From assembly GCF_003231275.1 (NCBI RefSeq), contig NZ_QKVL01000005.1:1-64000 (forward strand): a stretch of 64,000 bases of DNA. The letters run 5' to 3'. A program made the position numbers and the translations under genes. Under the pieces are notes generated by a model that had not been told where the DNA came from, ran no database searches, and was given only the letters and a program-made list of their open reading frames with translations. This DNA is from Pseudomonas huaxiensis (GTDB lineage: Bacteria; Pseudomonadota; Gammaproteobacteria; Pseudomonadales; Pseudomonadaceae). Positions 19,979 to 27,811 of this stretch are shown here, in pieces; position 1 is the first letter of the stretch, and the number at the start of each line of letters is the position of its first letter.

Positions 19979-20332
19979 CTAGCTTCCGCGATAGGTCGAG
20001 TAACTGTAAGGCGAGATCAGCAGCGGAACGTGGTAGTGCTCCTGCTCGGCATTGATGCCGAAACGCAGCACAACCACATCAAGGAAGGCCGGCTGCGGCA
20101 GTTGCACACCACGGGCGCGGTAGTAGTCACCGGCGCTGAACTGCAACTGGTAAACACCGCTGCGGTAGTCATCACCCTGCAGCAGCGGCGCGTCGACGCG
20201 GCCATCGCTGTTGGTCAGGGCAGTGTTCACCAGCTCCAGTTGCTGGCCTTCGACACGATAGAGCTCGACCTTGATCGAGCTACCAGGACAGCCGTGTGCG
20301 GCATCCAGTACATGCGTGGTCAAACGTCCCAT
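19979..20332 (-). CDS. uraH: 5-hydroxyisourate hydrolase
   Basis: 117 residues, a transthyretin-related HIUase. It opens 5-hydroxyisourate to OHCU, the step after urate oxidation. Marks: TTHVLDAAHGCPG at the N-terminus with the active-site His, an internal Arg (LRF...HYHVPLL with the HYHVPLL motif) and the C-terminal YSTYRGS tetrapeptide. Divergent from puuE, with two copies of the purine-regulon palindrome in the shared 389-bp gap. Confidence 0.96.
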   Translation of the reverse strand: MGRLTTHVLDAAHGCPGSSIKVELYRVEGQQLELVNTALTNSDGRVDAPLLQGDDYRSGVYQLQFSAGDYYRARGVQLPQPAFLDVVVLRFGINAEQEHYHVPLLISPYSYSTYRGS

Positions 20333-20438
20333 TGCTTGCTCGCCTCATTGTTCAATCTGTGGGCAAAAAATACCCGCACGGCACCAGGGTAGACCACGGC
20401 GGTGTGCGGAAGGTGGACTATTAAGACACTTTCTTGAA

Positions 20439-20454
20439 AAATTGTACACAATTT
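20439..20454 (-). promoter_or_regulatory. Purine-regulon palindrome on the uraH side
   Basis: AAATTGTACACAATTT is a palindrome with one mismatched central pair. It lies about 110 bp upstream of the uraH start. Confidence 0.55.
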
Positions 20455-20616
20455 TTCCGGCCAGATTGAGCCTCAGCCAATCGGCCTTCTGTAAATACGC
20501 CATCAGTCGCAAAGCCAGGGCATTGGCAGACGTCAGCGTCATTTGCTGACCAATCAGGCAAGTTTCTTGCAGACCTTTCTCTGTTAAAGCGCTGGAAGAA
20601 ATGAGAAAAAACAGGC

Positions 20617-20645
20617 TTACAAATCGTCAATAAAGTTGTATACAA
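20617..20645 (+). promoter_or_regulatory. puuE promoter overlapped by TTGTATACAA operator
   Basis: TTACAA (20617-20622), a 16-bp spacer and TATACA (20639-20644) form a candidate promoter. The exact palindrome TTGTATACAA (20636-20645) covers its -10. This is a classic repressor arrangement for the puuE-uraD-allA-puuD operon. The remaining bases of 20333-20721 show no gene. Confidence 0.65.
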
Positions 20646-20721
20646 TCACACCCATCGACGTGGCCCAACGCAACCTGCGACTGCCACCCTCCCGTGTTTA
20701 CGTACAAGAAGGAAGACTGCA

Positions 20722-21651
20722 GTGAGCGCTGATTATCCTCGCGACCTGATCGGTTACGGCAATACCCCACCCCATCCACGCTGGCCGGGGAATGCCCGTA
20801 TCGCGTTGTCTTTCGTGCTCAACTATGAAGAAGGCGGCGAACGCAACATCCTTCACGGCGACAAGGAATCCGAAGCCTTCCTCTCCGAGATGGTCTCCGC
20901 CCAGCCGCTGCAAGGCGCGCGCAACATGAGCATGGAATCGCTCTACGAATACGGTAGCCGCGCGGGCGTATGGCGCCTGCTGAAATTGTTCAAGGACAGC
21001 GGCGTACCGCTGACCGTCTTCGCCGTGGCCATGGCCGCGCAGCGCCACCCCGACGTGATCCGCGCCATGGTCGAAGCCGGCCACGAGATCTGCAGCCACG
21101 GCTACCGCTGGATCGACTACCAGAACATGGACGAGGCTCAGGAGCGCGAGCACATGCTCGAAGCCATCCGCATCCTCACCGACCTGACCGGCAAACGCCC
21201 GGTGGGCTGGTACACCGGCCGTACCGGGCCGAACACCCGTCGCCTGGTGATGGAGGAAGGCGGCTTCCTCTACGACAGCGATACCTACGACGACGACCTG
21301 CCCTACTGGGAGCGCAACAACCCGACCGACAAGCCGCATCTGGTGATCCCCTACACCCTGGACACCAACGACATGCGCTTCACCCAGGTCCAGGGCTTCA
21401 ACTGCGGCGAGCAGTTCTTCCAGTACCTCAAGGACGCCTTCGACGTGCTCTACGAAGAAGGTGCCGAAGCGCCGAAGATGCTTTCCATCGGCCTGCACTG
21501 CCGCCTGATCGGTCGTCCGGCGCGCCTGGCTTCGCTCAAGCGCTTCATCGACTACGCCAAAAGCCATGACCAGGTCTGGTTTGCCCGCCGCGAGGACATC
21601 GCGCGCCACTGGCACGCCAACCACCCTTACACCGCCGAGAACGCCCAATGA
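20722..21651 (+). CDS. puuE: Allantoinase PuuE (polysaccharide-deacetylase fold)
   Basis: 309 residues. PuuE is the metal-independent allantoinase that hydrolyses allantoin to allantoate, unrelated to AllB. The sequence shows RDLIGYGNTPPHPRWPG, FVLNYEEGGERNILHGD, a GHEICSHGYRWIDYQNM motif of the deacetylase fold, and GWYTGRTGPNTRRLV. GTG start at 20722 with AAGGAAG upstream. Its stop overlaps the start of uraD (ATGA). Confidence 0.95.
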   Translation: MSADYPRDLIGYGNTPPHPRWPGNARIALSFVLNYEEGGERNILHGDKESEAFLSEMVSAQPLQGARNMSMESLYEYGSRAGVWRLLKLFKDSGVPLTVFAVAMAAQRHPDVIRAMVEAGHEICSHGYRWIDYQNMDEAQEREHMLEAIRILTDLTGKRPVGWYTGRTGPNTRRLVMEEGGFLYDSDTYDDDLPYWERNNPTDKPHLVIPYTLDTNDMRFTQVQGFNCGEQFFQYLKDAFDVLYEEGAEAPKMLSIGLHCRLIGRPARLASLKRFIDYAKSHDQVWFARREDIARHWHANHPYTAENAQ

Positions 21652-22163
21652 CCGCTTTCAAGACCCTGACCCCTTCGTCCCTGGACCGCGCCGCGTTCGT
21701 CGAGGCTTTCGCCGACATCTACGAACACTCGCCATGGGTCGCCGAGAAAGCCTTTGACCTGGGCCAGCTCGAAGAAGTGGATCAGATCGAAAACCTGCAC
21801 CAGCGCATGAGCGACATCCTGCTGAGCGCCGACCACGCCGCTCAGCTCGCGCTGATCAACGCTCACCCGGATCTCGCAGGCAAAGCCGCAGTCCAGGGCG
21901 AACTGACCGAATCGAGCACCAACGAACAGGCCGGCGCCGGTATCCACCAGTGCACCGCCGAAGAGTTCACGCGTTTCACCACGCTCAATGACGCCTACAA
22001 AGACAAGTTCGGCTTCCCGTTCATCATGGCGGTGAAGGGCAGCAACCGGCACCAGATCCTCGCCTCGTTCGAAACCCGCATCCACAACGATGCCGAGGCC
22101 GAGTTCAAGGAAGCCCTGGCGCAGATCAACCTGATCGCCCTGTTCCGCCTGCTGCAACTGTAA
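21648..22163 (+). CDS. uraD: OHCU decarboxylase
   Basis: 171 residues. It decarboxylates 2-oxo-4-hydroxy-4-carboxy-5-ureidoimidazoline to S-allantoin. Family marks: FVEAFADIYEHSPWVAE, INAHPDLAGKAA with the catalytic His, and a C-terminal FGFPFIMAVKG plus RIHNDAEAEFKEAL. Four-base overlap with puuE suggests coupled translation. The next gene is allA, only 68 bp away. Confidence 0.95.
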   Translation: MTAFKTLTPSSLDRAAFVEAFADIYEHSPWVAEKAFDLGQLEEVDQIENLHQRMSDILLSADHAAQLALINAHPDLAGKAAVQGELTESSTNEQAGAGIHQCTAEEFTRFTTLNDAYKDKFGFPFIMAVKGSNRHQILASFETRIHNDAEAEFKEALAQINLIALFRLLQL

Positions 22164-22231
22164 GACCTTGCGCGCCGGCCCGGCCGGCGGCTACAGCCTG
22201 ATAACAACACACAGAATCAAGAGACCTACGC

Positions 22232-22735
22232 ATGCGCACTTTAGTGATTGAGCCCCTGAGCAAAGAAGCCTTCGCCCCTTTCGGTGACGTGATCGAAACC
22301 GACGGCAGCGACCACTTCATGATCAACAACGGCTCGACCATGCGCTTCCACAAGCTGGCGACGGTCGAAACCGCGCAGCCGGAAGACAAGGCGATCATCA
22401 GCATCTTCCGCGCCGACGCGCTGGACATGCCGCTGACCGTGCGCATGCTGGAACGCCATCCGCTGGGCAGCCAGGCCTTCATTCCGCTGCTCGGCAACCC
22501 CTTTCTGATCGTGGTCGCGCCTGTTGGCGACGCACCTGTATCGGGTCTCGTCCGCGCCTTCCTGAGTAATGGAAAGCAGGGCGTCAATTACCATCGCGGC
22601 GTTTGGCACCACCCGGTGCTTACGATCGAAAAGCGGGATGATTTCCTGGTGGTTGATCGCAGTGGTTCCGGCAACAACTGCGACGAGCATTTCTTCACCG
22701 AGGACGAGCAACTGGTCCTCAATCCCCACCAATAA
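22232..22735 (+). CDS. allA: Ureidoglycolate lyase
   Basis: 167 residues, the AllA family. It splits ureidoglycolate into glyoxylate and urea. Marks: IEPLSKEAFAPFGDVIE, SIFRADALDMPLTVRMLERH, FIPLLGNPFLIVVAP, and NYHRGVWHHPVL with the metal/substrate histidines. Its product glyoxylate is used by the gcl cluster at 32.6 kb, and urea may be moved by the transporter at 39.3 kb. The enzyme that would make its substrate (allantoicase) is not beside it. Confidence 0.94.
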   Translation: MRTLVIEPLSKEAFAPFGDVIETDGSDHFMINNGSTMRFHKLATVETAQPEDKAIISIFRADALDMPLTVRMLERHPLGSQAFIPLLGNPFLIVVAPVGDAPVSGLVRAFLSNGKQGVNYHRGVWHHPVLTIEKRDDFLVVDRSGSGNNCDEHFFTEDEQLVLNPHQ

Positions 22736-22783
22736 GAAAAGGCTGGCCATCGGTTTTCCGGTGACCGGCAAGAGGTAAAGACT

Positions 22784-24136
22784 GTGGAAGCACATCTGTT
22801 GGAATGGCTGAACCTTAGCGTGCGCTGGGTTCACATGATTACCGGCGTGGCCTGGATCGGCGCGTCGTTCTACTTCGTCTGGCTGGAAAACAACCTGAAT
22901 CGCTCCAACCCGCGTGAAGGGCTGTCCGGTGATCTCTGGGCGATCCACGGTGGCGGTATCTACCACCTGGAGAAGTACAAGCTGGCCCCGCCGAAAATGC
23001 CGGAGAACCTGCACTGGTTCAAATGGGAAGCCTACTTCACCTGGATGTCCGGTATCGCGCTGCTGTGCGTGGTGTTCTACTTCAACCCGACCCTGTATCT
23101 GCTGGCCCCTGGCAGCAGCCTGTCGGGCGCTGAAGGGATCGCCATCGGCGTCGGTTCGCTGATCGCCGGCTGGTTCATCTACGACTTCCTCTGCGACTCG
23201 CAACTGGGCAAACACCCTGCCCTGCTCGGTCTGGTGCTGTTCGTCCTGATCATCGCGGCGTGCTACGGCTTCAGCCAGGTGTTCAGCGGTCGTGGCGCTT
23301 ACCTGCACACCGGCGCCATCATCGGCACCATCATGGTGGGTAACGTGTTCCGCACCATCATGCCGGCCCAGCGTCAGCTGGTCGCCGCCATCGAAGCCAA
23401 CAAGACCCCGGACCCGGTCCTGCCGGCCAAGGGCCTGTTGCGCTCGCGCCACAACAACTACTTCACCTTGCCGGTGCTGTTCATCATGATCAGCAACCAC
23501 TTCCCGAGCACCTACGGCAGCCAGTACAACTGGCTGATCCTGGCAGGTATCGCAGTGGCCGCGGTCCTGATCCGTCACTACTTCAACACCCGTCACGACA
23601 GCAACAAGTACGCCTGGGCCCTGCCCGCCGGCGCACTGGCGATGATCTGCCTGGCCTACGTCACCGGCCCCAAGCCGGTCTCGACCGCGCCTGAGCAAGC
23701 CGCCGCGAAAGTCGAATACCAGCCGCTGCCGGAAACCGCACTGGGTGGCAAGACTGCTGCCGAGAAAGCGGCCGAAGACAAAGCCGCAGCCGAACAGGCA
23801 GCCCAGGCGCCAGCCGCCCCTGCCGCGCCCGTCGATGCACCTGCCCAGGCAACCGCCGCGGCCCAGGCTGCCGGCGGTGGTTTCGACAAGATCCACAGCG
23901 TCATCCAGGAACGCTGCACCGTGTGCCATTCGGCCAAGCCGACCAGCCCACTGTTCAGCACCGCGCCAGCCGGCGTGATGTTCGATACCCCGCAACAGAT
24001 CCAGCAACTGGCACCGCGTATCCAGGCCCAGGCCGTCGCCAGCCAGATCATGCCCCTGGGCAACATCACCCAGATGACTGCCGAGGAACGCAAGCTGGTC
24101 GGCGACTGGATCGCCAAAGGCGCTCCAGTCAACTGA
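22784..24136 (+). CDS. puuD: Membrane urate oxidase PuuD with cytochrome c domain
   Basis: 450 residues. PuuD oxidises urate to 5-hydroxyisourate at the inner membrane and is unrelated to the soluble cofactor-free uricase. The N-terminal part has about eight membrane helices (HMITGVAWIGASFYFVWLEN ... WFIYDFLC ... HNNYFTLPVLFIMISNH). An Ala/Pro/Gln-rich linker covers about residues 305-363. The C-terminal cytochrome c domain has CTVCH at 378-382 and a distal Met candidate (SQIMPLGNITQMT). Electrons would go to the respiratory chain and not to O2 as peroxide. GTG start at 22784 after AGAGGT. The haem attachment links it functionally to the ccm operon at 52-59 kb. Confidence 0.95.
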   Translation: MEAHLLEWLNLSVRWVHMITGVAWIGASFYFVWLENNLNRSNPREGLSGDLWAIHGGGIYHLEKYKLAPPKMPENLHWFKWEAYFTWMSGIALLCVVFYFNPTLYLLAPGSSLSGAEGIAIGVGSLIAGWFIYDFLCDSQLGKHPALLGLVLFVLIIAACYGFSQVFSGRGAYLHTGAIIGTIMVGNVFRTIMPAQRQLVAAIEANKTPDPVLPAKGLLRSRHNNYFTLPVLFIMISNHFPSTYGSQYNWLILAGIAVAAVLIRHYFNTRHDSNKYAWALPAGALAMICLAYVTGPKPVSTAPEQAAAKVEYQPLPETALGGKTAAEKAAEDKAAAEQAAQAPAAPAAPVDAPAQATAAAQAAGGGFDKIHSVIQERCTVCHSAKPTSPLFSTAPAGVMFDTPQQIQQLAPRIQAQAVASQIMPLGNITQMTAEERKLVGDWIAKGAPVN

Positions 24137-24154
24137 CAGTAGTCGCGAGCTTCA

Positions 24155-24295
24155 CGTTACAAGCTGCAAGCCAGAGCGGTCCTCCTTTCTCAGGAGGTAT
24201 CCGCTTCGGCTTGCGGTCGAGATACCAGCAACAACTGCACGCCTGATAGCGGCGGCTTCTTCTTGAAGCTTGTCGCTTGAGGCTTGCAGCTAAAA
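24155..24295. repeat. Inverted TACAAGCTGCAAG/CTTGAGGCTTGCAGCT repeat
   Basis: Outer arms ACAAGCTGCAAG (24159 on) and CTTGCAGCT (to about 24292) enclose roughly 120 bp without coding content, including TCAGGAGGTATCCGC. Same family as the repeat at 19815-19915. No operator palindrome is seen here. Confidence 0.5.
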
Positions 24296-24322
24296 ACAAG
24301 AACAAAACCGTTGAGGTGCTGC

Positions 24323-25678
24323 ATGTCCGAGTCTCGCAAGGCGTACATTCCCGTTGCGCCGCCACGACAGCCCCTGCCCTTGCTGCAATTGATCCTCGTC
24401 GGTCTGCAGCATGTGTTGCTGATGTACGGAGGCGCCATCGCGGTGCCGCTGATCATCGGACAGGCTGCCGGACTCTCCCGTGAAGAAGTTGCTTTCCTGA
24501 TCAATGCCGATCTGCTGGTCGCCGGTGTCGCCACCATCGTTCAGTCGTTCGGCATTGGTGCTGTAGGGATCCGCATGCCGGTAATGATGGGTGCCAGCTT
24601 CGCCGCCGTCGGCAGCATGGTGGCCATGGCCGGGATGCCTGGCGTCGGCCTGCAAGGGATCTTCGGCGCGACCATCGCCGCCGGGTTCTTCGGCATGCTG
24701 ATCGCGCCCTTCATGTCCAAGGTGGTGCGTTTCTTCCCGCCTTTGGTGACCGGCACGGTCATCACCTCGATCGGCCTGTCGCTGTTCCCGGTTGCCGTCA
24801 ACTGGGCGGGTGGCGGCGCCTCTGCCAGCACCTTCGGCTCGCCGATCTACCTGATCGTCGCCGGCCTGGTCCTGGCCACCATTCTCCTGGTCAACCGCTT
24901 CATGCGCGGTTTCTGGGTCAACGTTTCGGTACTGATCGGCATGGGCCTGGGCTACATCCTGGCCGGCTCGATCGGCATGGTCGACCTCACCGGTCTCGAC
25001 GAAGCGCCCTGGGTCCAGGTCGTGACGCCGCTGCACTTCGGCATGCCGACCTTCAGCCTTGCGCCGGTTCTTTCCATGTGCCTGGTGGTGGTGATCATCT
25101 TCGTCGAATCCACCGGCATGTTCATCGCCCTGGGCAAGGTGACCGATCGCGAGGTCACCCCCGGCATGCTTCGTCGCGGCTTGATGTGCGACGCCGGCGC
25201 TTCCTTTGTCGCCGGTTTTTTCAACACCTTCACCCACTCCTCGTTTGCCCAGAACATCGGCCTGGTGCAAATGACCGGCGTGCGTTGCCGCTACGTGACC
25301 GTGGTGGCAGGTGGCTTGCTGATCCTGCTCAGCCTGCTGCCGAAGGCCGCGTTCCTGATTGCCTCGATTCCGCCAGCGGTACTGGGCGGTGCGTCGATCG
25401 CCATGTTCGGCATGGTCGCCGCCACCGGCATCAAGATCCTCCAGGAAGCGGACATCGCCGACCGGCGCAATCAGTTGCTGGTCGCAGTCAGCGTCGGCAT
25501 GGGCCTGATTCCGGTCGTGCGTCCGGAGTTCTTCGCGCAAATGCCGCAGTGGATGGAGCCAATCACCCATAGCGGTATCGCCATGGCCACGGTCAGCGCC
25601 CTGGTGCTGAACCTGCTGTTCAACATCCTCGGCGGCGCCGAGCGCGCTGCGCACAACGAAGCCTCCGCCCACCATTGA
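24323..25678 (+). CDS. NCS2 urate/xanthine-type permease
   Basis: 451 residues from the ATG at 24323, preceded by TTGAGGT. A start 13 codons earlier lacks a ribosome site and runs into repeat DNA. About 12-14 membrane helices. NCS2 (nucleobase:cation symporter-2) signatures: LQHVLLMYGGAIAVPLIIG, the central FVESTGMFIALGKVTDRE and HSSFAQNIGLVQMTGVRCRY. This is the UacT/XanQ-like branch, different from the AzgA-like permease at 18.4 kb. Downstream of puuD, urate is the likeliest substrate. A GC-rich hairpin follows the stop. Confidence 0.9.
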   Translation: MSESRKAYIPVAPPRQPLPLLQLILVGLQHVLLMYGGAIAVPLIIGQAAGLSREEVAFLINADLLVAGVATIVQSFGIGAVGIRMPVMMGASFAAVGSMVAMAGMPGVGLQGIFGATIAAGFFGMLIAPFMSKVVRFFPPLVTGTVITSIGLSLFPVAVNWAGGGASASTFGSPIYLIVAGLVLATILLVNRFMRGFWVNVSVLIGMGLGYILAGSIGMVDLTGLDEAPWVQVVTPLHFGMPTFSLAPVLSMCLVVVIIFVESTGMFIALGKVTDREVTPGMLRRGLMCDAGASFVAGFFNTFTHSSFAQNIGLVQMTGVRCRYVTVVAGGLLILLSLLPKAAFLIASIPPAVLGGASIAMFGMVAATGIKILQEADIADRRNQLLVAVSVGMGLIPVVRPEFFAQMPQWMEPITHSGIAMATVSALVLNLLFNILGGAERAAHNEASAHH

Positions 25679-25685
25679 GCCTTTT

Positions 25686-25705
25686 GGGCGGCGCTTTCGC
25701 CGCCC
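25686..25705 (+). terminator. Hairpin after the urate permease
   Basis: GGGCGGCG, loop CTTT, CGCCGCCC: eight perfect pairs with a tetraloop, but no U-tract after it. Bases 25735-25790 hold a degraded REP-like GTGGGAGCGGGTC piece. Confidence 0.55.
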
Positions 25706-25815
25706 GGCAAACCCGAGCAATACGCAGGACCGTCGACCCGTGGGAGCGGGTCGGCCGGGGCGCTTCGCGCCGAAAAAACCGCAACGAACAATAACAATTA
25801 GCCGGGAATCACAAC

Positions 25816-26604
25816 ATGAAACGCATCACCACTTCCCTCCTCCTGGGCAGCAGCTTGCTGGCAACACTTCCAGCGGTAGCGGGGGATCTTCTGCTGTGGC
25901 AATCCAACAGCCTCAGCTATTTGTACGGCAAGGACTTCCAGGTCAACCCTGCGATTCAGCAGACCATTACCTTCGAACACGCCAACAAGTGGAAGTACGG
26001 CGACACCTTCCTGTTTGTCGACAAGATTTTCTACAACGGCCAGGCCGACCGCGGCAAAGGCTACCGCACCTACTACGGCGAGTTCACCGAGCGCTTCTCG
26101 TTCGGCAAGATCTTCGACACCAAGGTCGAACTCGGCCCGATCAAGGACGTGCTGCTGGCCGTCAGCTACGAGTCCGGCGAAGGCGACAACGAGGCCTACC
26201 TGATCGGCCCCGGCTTCGACCTGGCGATTCCCGGCTTCAACTACTTCACCCTGAACTTCTACAACCGTCACACCGAAGGCAGCCGTGCGGGTGACAACGT
26301 CTGGCAGATCACTCCGACCTTCTCCTACACGATTCCCGTAGGTAAGTCCGACATCCTCATCGACGGCTACATCGACTGGGTCGTCGACAACGACGAAACC
26401 AAAAAGCGCGGCACCTATCACGCCAACCTGCAGTTCAACCCACAGGTCAAATACGACCTGGGCAAGGCCCTGAACCTTGGCGCCAAGCAGCTTTATGTCG
26501 GTTTCGAATACAGCTACTGGAAAGACAAATACGGGATCGAGAACAGCGGTCGTCTCGACACCAACCAGAGCGTGACCAGTGCGCTGGTGAAGGTGCATTT
26601 CTAA
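25816..26604 (+). CDS. Tsx-like outer-membrane nucleoside channel, copy 1
   Basis: 262 residues. A signal peptide (MKRITTSLLLGSSLLATLPAVAG, cleavage after about residue 23) precedes a beta-barrel rich in aromatic, alternating strands. It ends in the outer-membrane C-terminal Phe (LVKVHF). The body resembles the channel-forming Tsx / OmpK family (LLLWQSNSLSYLYGKDF, FEHANKWKYGDTFLFVDK). Tsx proteins pass nucleosides across the outer membrane, which suits the purine block. It is followed 360 bp later by a close paralogue. Substrate not shown. Confidence 0.85.
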   Translation: MKRITTSLLLGSSLLATLPAVAGDLLLWQSNSLSYLYGKDFQVNPAIQQTITFEHANKWKYGDTFLFVDKIFYNGQADRGKGYRTYYGEFTERFSFGKIFDTKVELGPIKDVLLAVSYESGEGDNEAYLIGPGFDLAIPGFNYFTLNFYNRHTEGSRAGDNVWQITPTFSYTIPVGKSDILIDGYIDWVVDNDETKKRGTYHANLQFNPQVKYDLGKALNLGAKQLYVGFEYSYWKDKYGIENSGRLDTNQSVTSALVKVHF

Positions 26605-26725
26605 AACCTGACCAGGTGAAAGGATTTTGTTCCACCGGCTCCAGGACGGAGCACTTGAGGGCCAGCGCGCAAGCCAGTAACCTGCGCGCCCCCTCGACCG
26701 GGGCGGAAGGATTTCGCCCCCGTTT

Positions 26726-26739
26726 ACTGACCGCTCAGT
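26726..26739. promoter_or_regulatory. ACTGACCGCTCAGT palindrome before the second Tsx-like gene
   Basis: Arms ACTGA and TCAGT around CCGC. This kind of dyad is common for TetR-type operators, but no cognate regulator is adjacent. Just before it, GGGGCG...CGCCCC (about 26700-26720) could end transcription of copy 1. No gene is seen in 26605-26965. Confidence 0.35.
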
Positions 26740-26965
26740 CAATGAATACGGGCGGTTGGTAAATGTAAGCGCCAACAGTCGTAACCGCTTTGAACTGTTC
26801 AGAAAGACGTCGAGCAGGATTGCTGCACCCTTCCGGAAAGACGGGGCCAGCGCTTGCCCTTTTTTCGTGGGCGATCGCAAAAACCTGACCCGGAAGGCAA
26901 CTCGATCAACCCGACGACGCCAGCTCAAGAGCGTCGCTAACAGAATCAATCAAGGGAGCAACCCG

Positions 26966-27751
26966 ATGCGCTTTACCAACAGCCTGATCCTCGCAGGTGG
27001 CCTGCTGGCCGCCAGCTCCGCCATGGCCGGCGACCTGTTGCAATGGCAGAACAACAGCCTGACCTACCTGTACGGCAAGGATTTCGCGGTCAACCCGGAA
27101 ATCCAGCAGACCTTCACTTTCGAGCACGCCGATGCCTGGAAGTACGGTGACAACTTCCTGTTCATCGACAAGATCTTCTACAACGGCAAAAAAGACGGCA
27201 GCAACGGCCCGAACACCTACTATGGCGAGTTCAGCCCGCGCCTGTCGTTCGGCAAGATCTTCGACCAGAAGCTGTCGTTCGGCCCGGTCAAGGACGTGCT
27301 GCTGGCCATGACCTACGAGTTCGGCGAGGGTGACACCGAGTCCTACCTGATCGGCCCGGGCTTCGACCTGGACATCCCCGGCTTCGACTACTTCCAGTTG
27401 AACTTCTACCAGCGCAACACCGAAGGCAGCCGCGCCGGCGACAACGTCTGGCAGATCACTCCGGCGTGGGCCTACACCATCCCCGTGGGCAAGTCCGACA
27501 TCCTCATCGACGGCTTCATGGACTGGGTCGTCGACAACGACGAAACCAAGAAGCGCGGCACCTACCACGCCAACCTGCACTTCAACCCGCAGATCAAGTA
27601 CGACCTCGGCAAGGCGCTGGACCTGGGTGAGAAACAGCTCTACGTCGGTATCGAATACGACTACTGGAAAGACAAGTACGGCATCGAAAACAGCTCTGGT
27701 TTCGACACCAACCAGAACACCGCCAGCCTGCTGGTGAAAGTGCACTTTTAA
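26966..27751 (+). CDS. Tsx-like outer-membrane nucleoside channel, copy 2
   Basis: 261 residues, start ATG at 26966 with AAGGGAG upstream; an in-frame extension upstream has no signal peptide and is rejected. Signal peptide MRFTNSLILAGGLLAASSAMAG. The body matches copy 1 over its full length, with long identical blocks (TEGSRAGDNVWQITP, IPVGKSDILIDG, WVVDNDETKKRGTYHANL) and the same VKVHF end. It is therefore a tandem duplicate with changed surface positions, which hints at a different substrate range. A strong inverted repeat follows the stop. Confidence 0.85.
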   Translation: MRFTNSLILAGGLLAASSAMAGDLLQWQNNSLTYLYGKDFAVNPEIQQTFTFEHADAWKYGDNFLFIDKIFYNGKKDGSNGPNTYYGEFSPRLSFGKIFDQKLSFGPVKDVLLAMTYEFGEGDTESYLIGPGFDLDIPGFDYFQLNFYQRNTEGSRAGDNVWQITPAWAYTIPVGKSDILIDGFMDWVVDNDETKKRGTYHANLHFNPQIKYDLGKALDLGEKQLYVGIEYDYWKDKYGIENSSGFDTNQNTASLLVKVHF

Positions 27752-27765
27752 GTAAATGCCCCACG

Positions 27766-27798
27766 GGGTTCCAGGCTCCCGTAGGTGGCCTGGAACCC
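27766..27798. terminator. 11-bp hairpin between convergent Tsx-like and Rhs genes
   Basis: GGGTTCCAGGC (27766-27776) and GCCTGGAACCC (27788-27798) are exact complements. It lies between two convergent genes and may stop both transcripts, though no U-tract follows. Confidence 0.55.
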
Positions 27799-27811
27799 TA
27801 CGGCAACCGTT

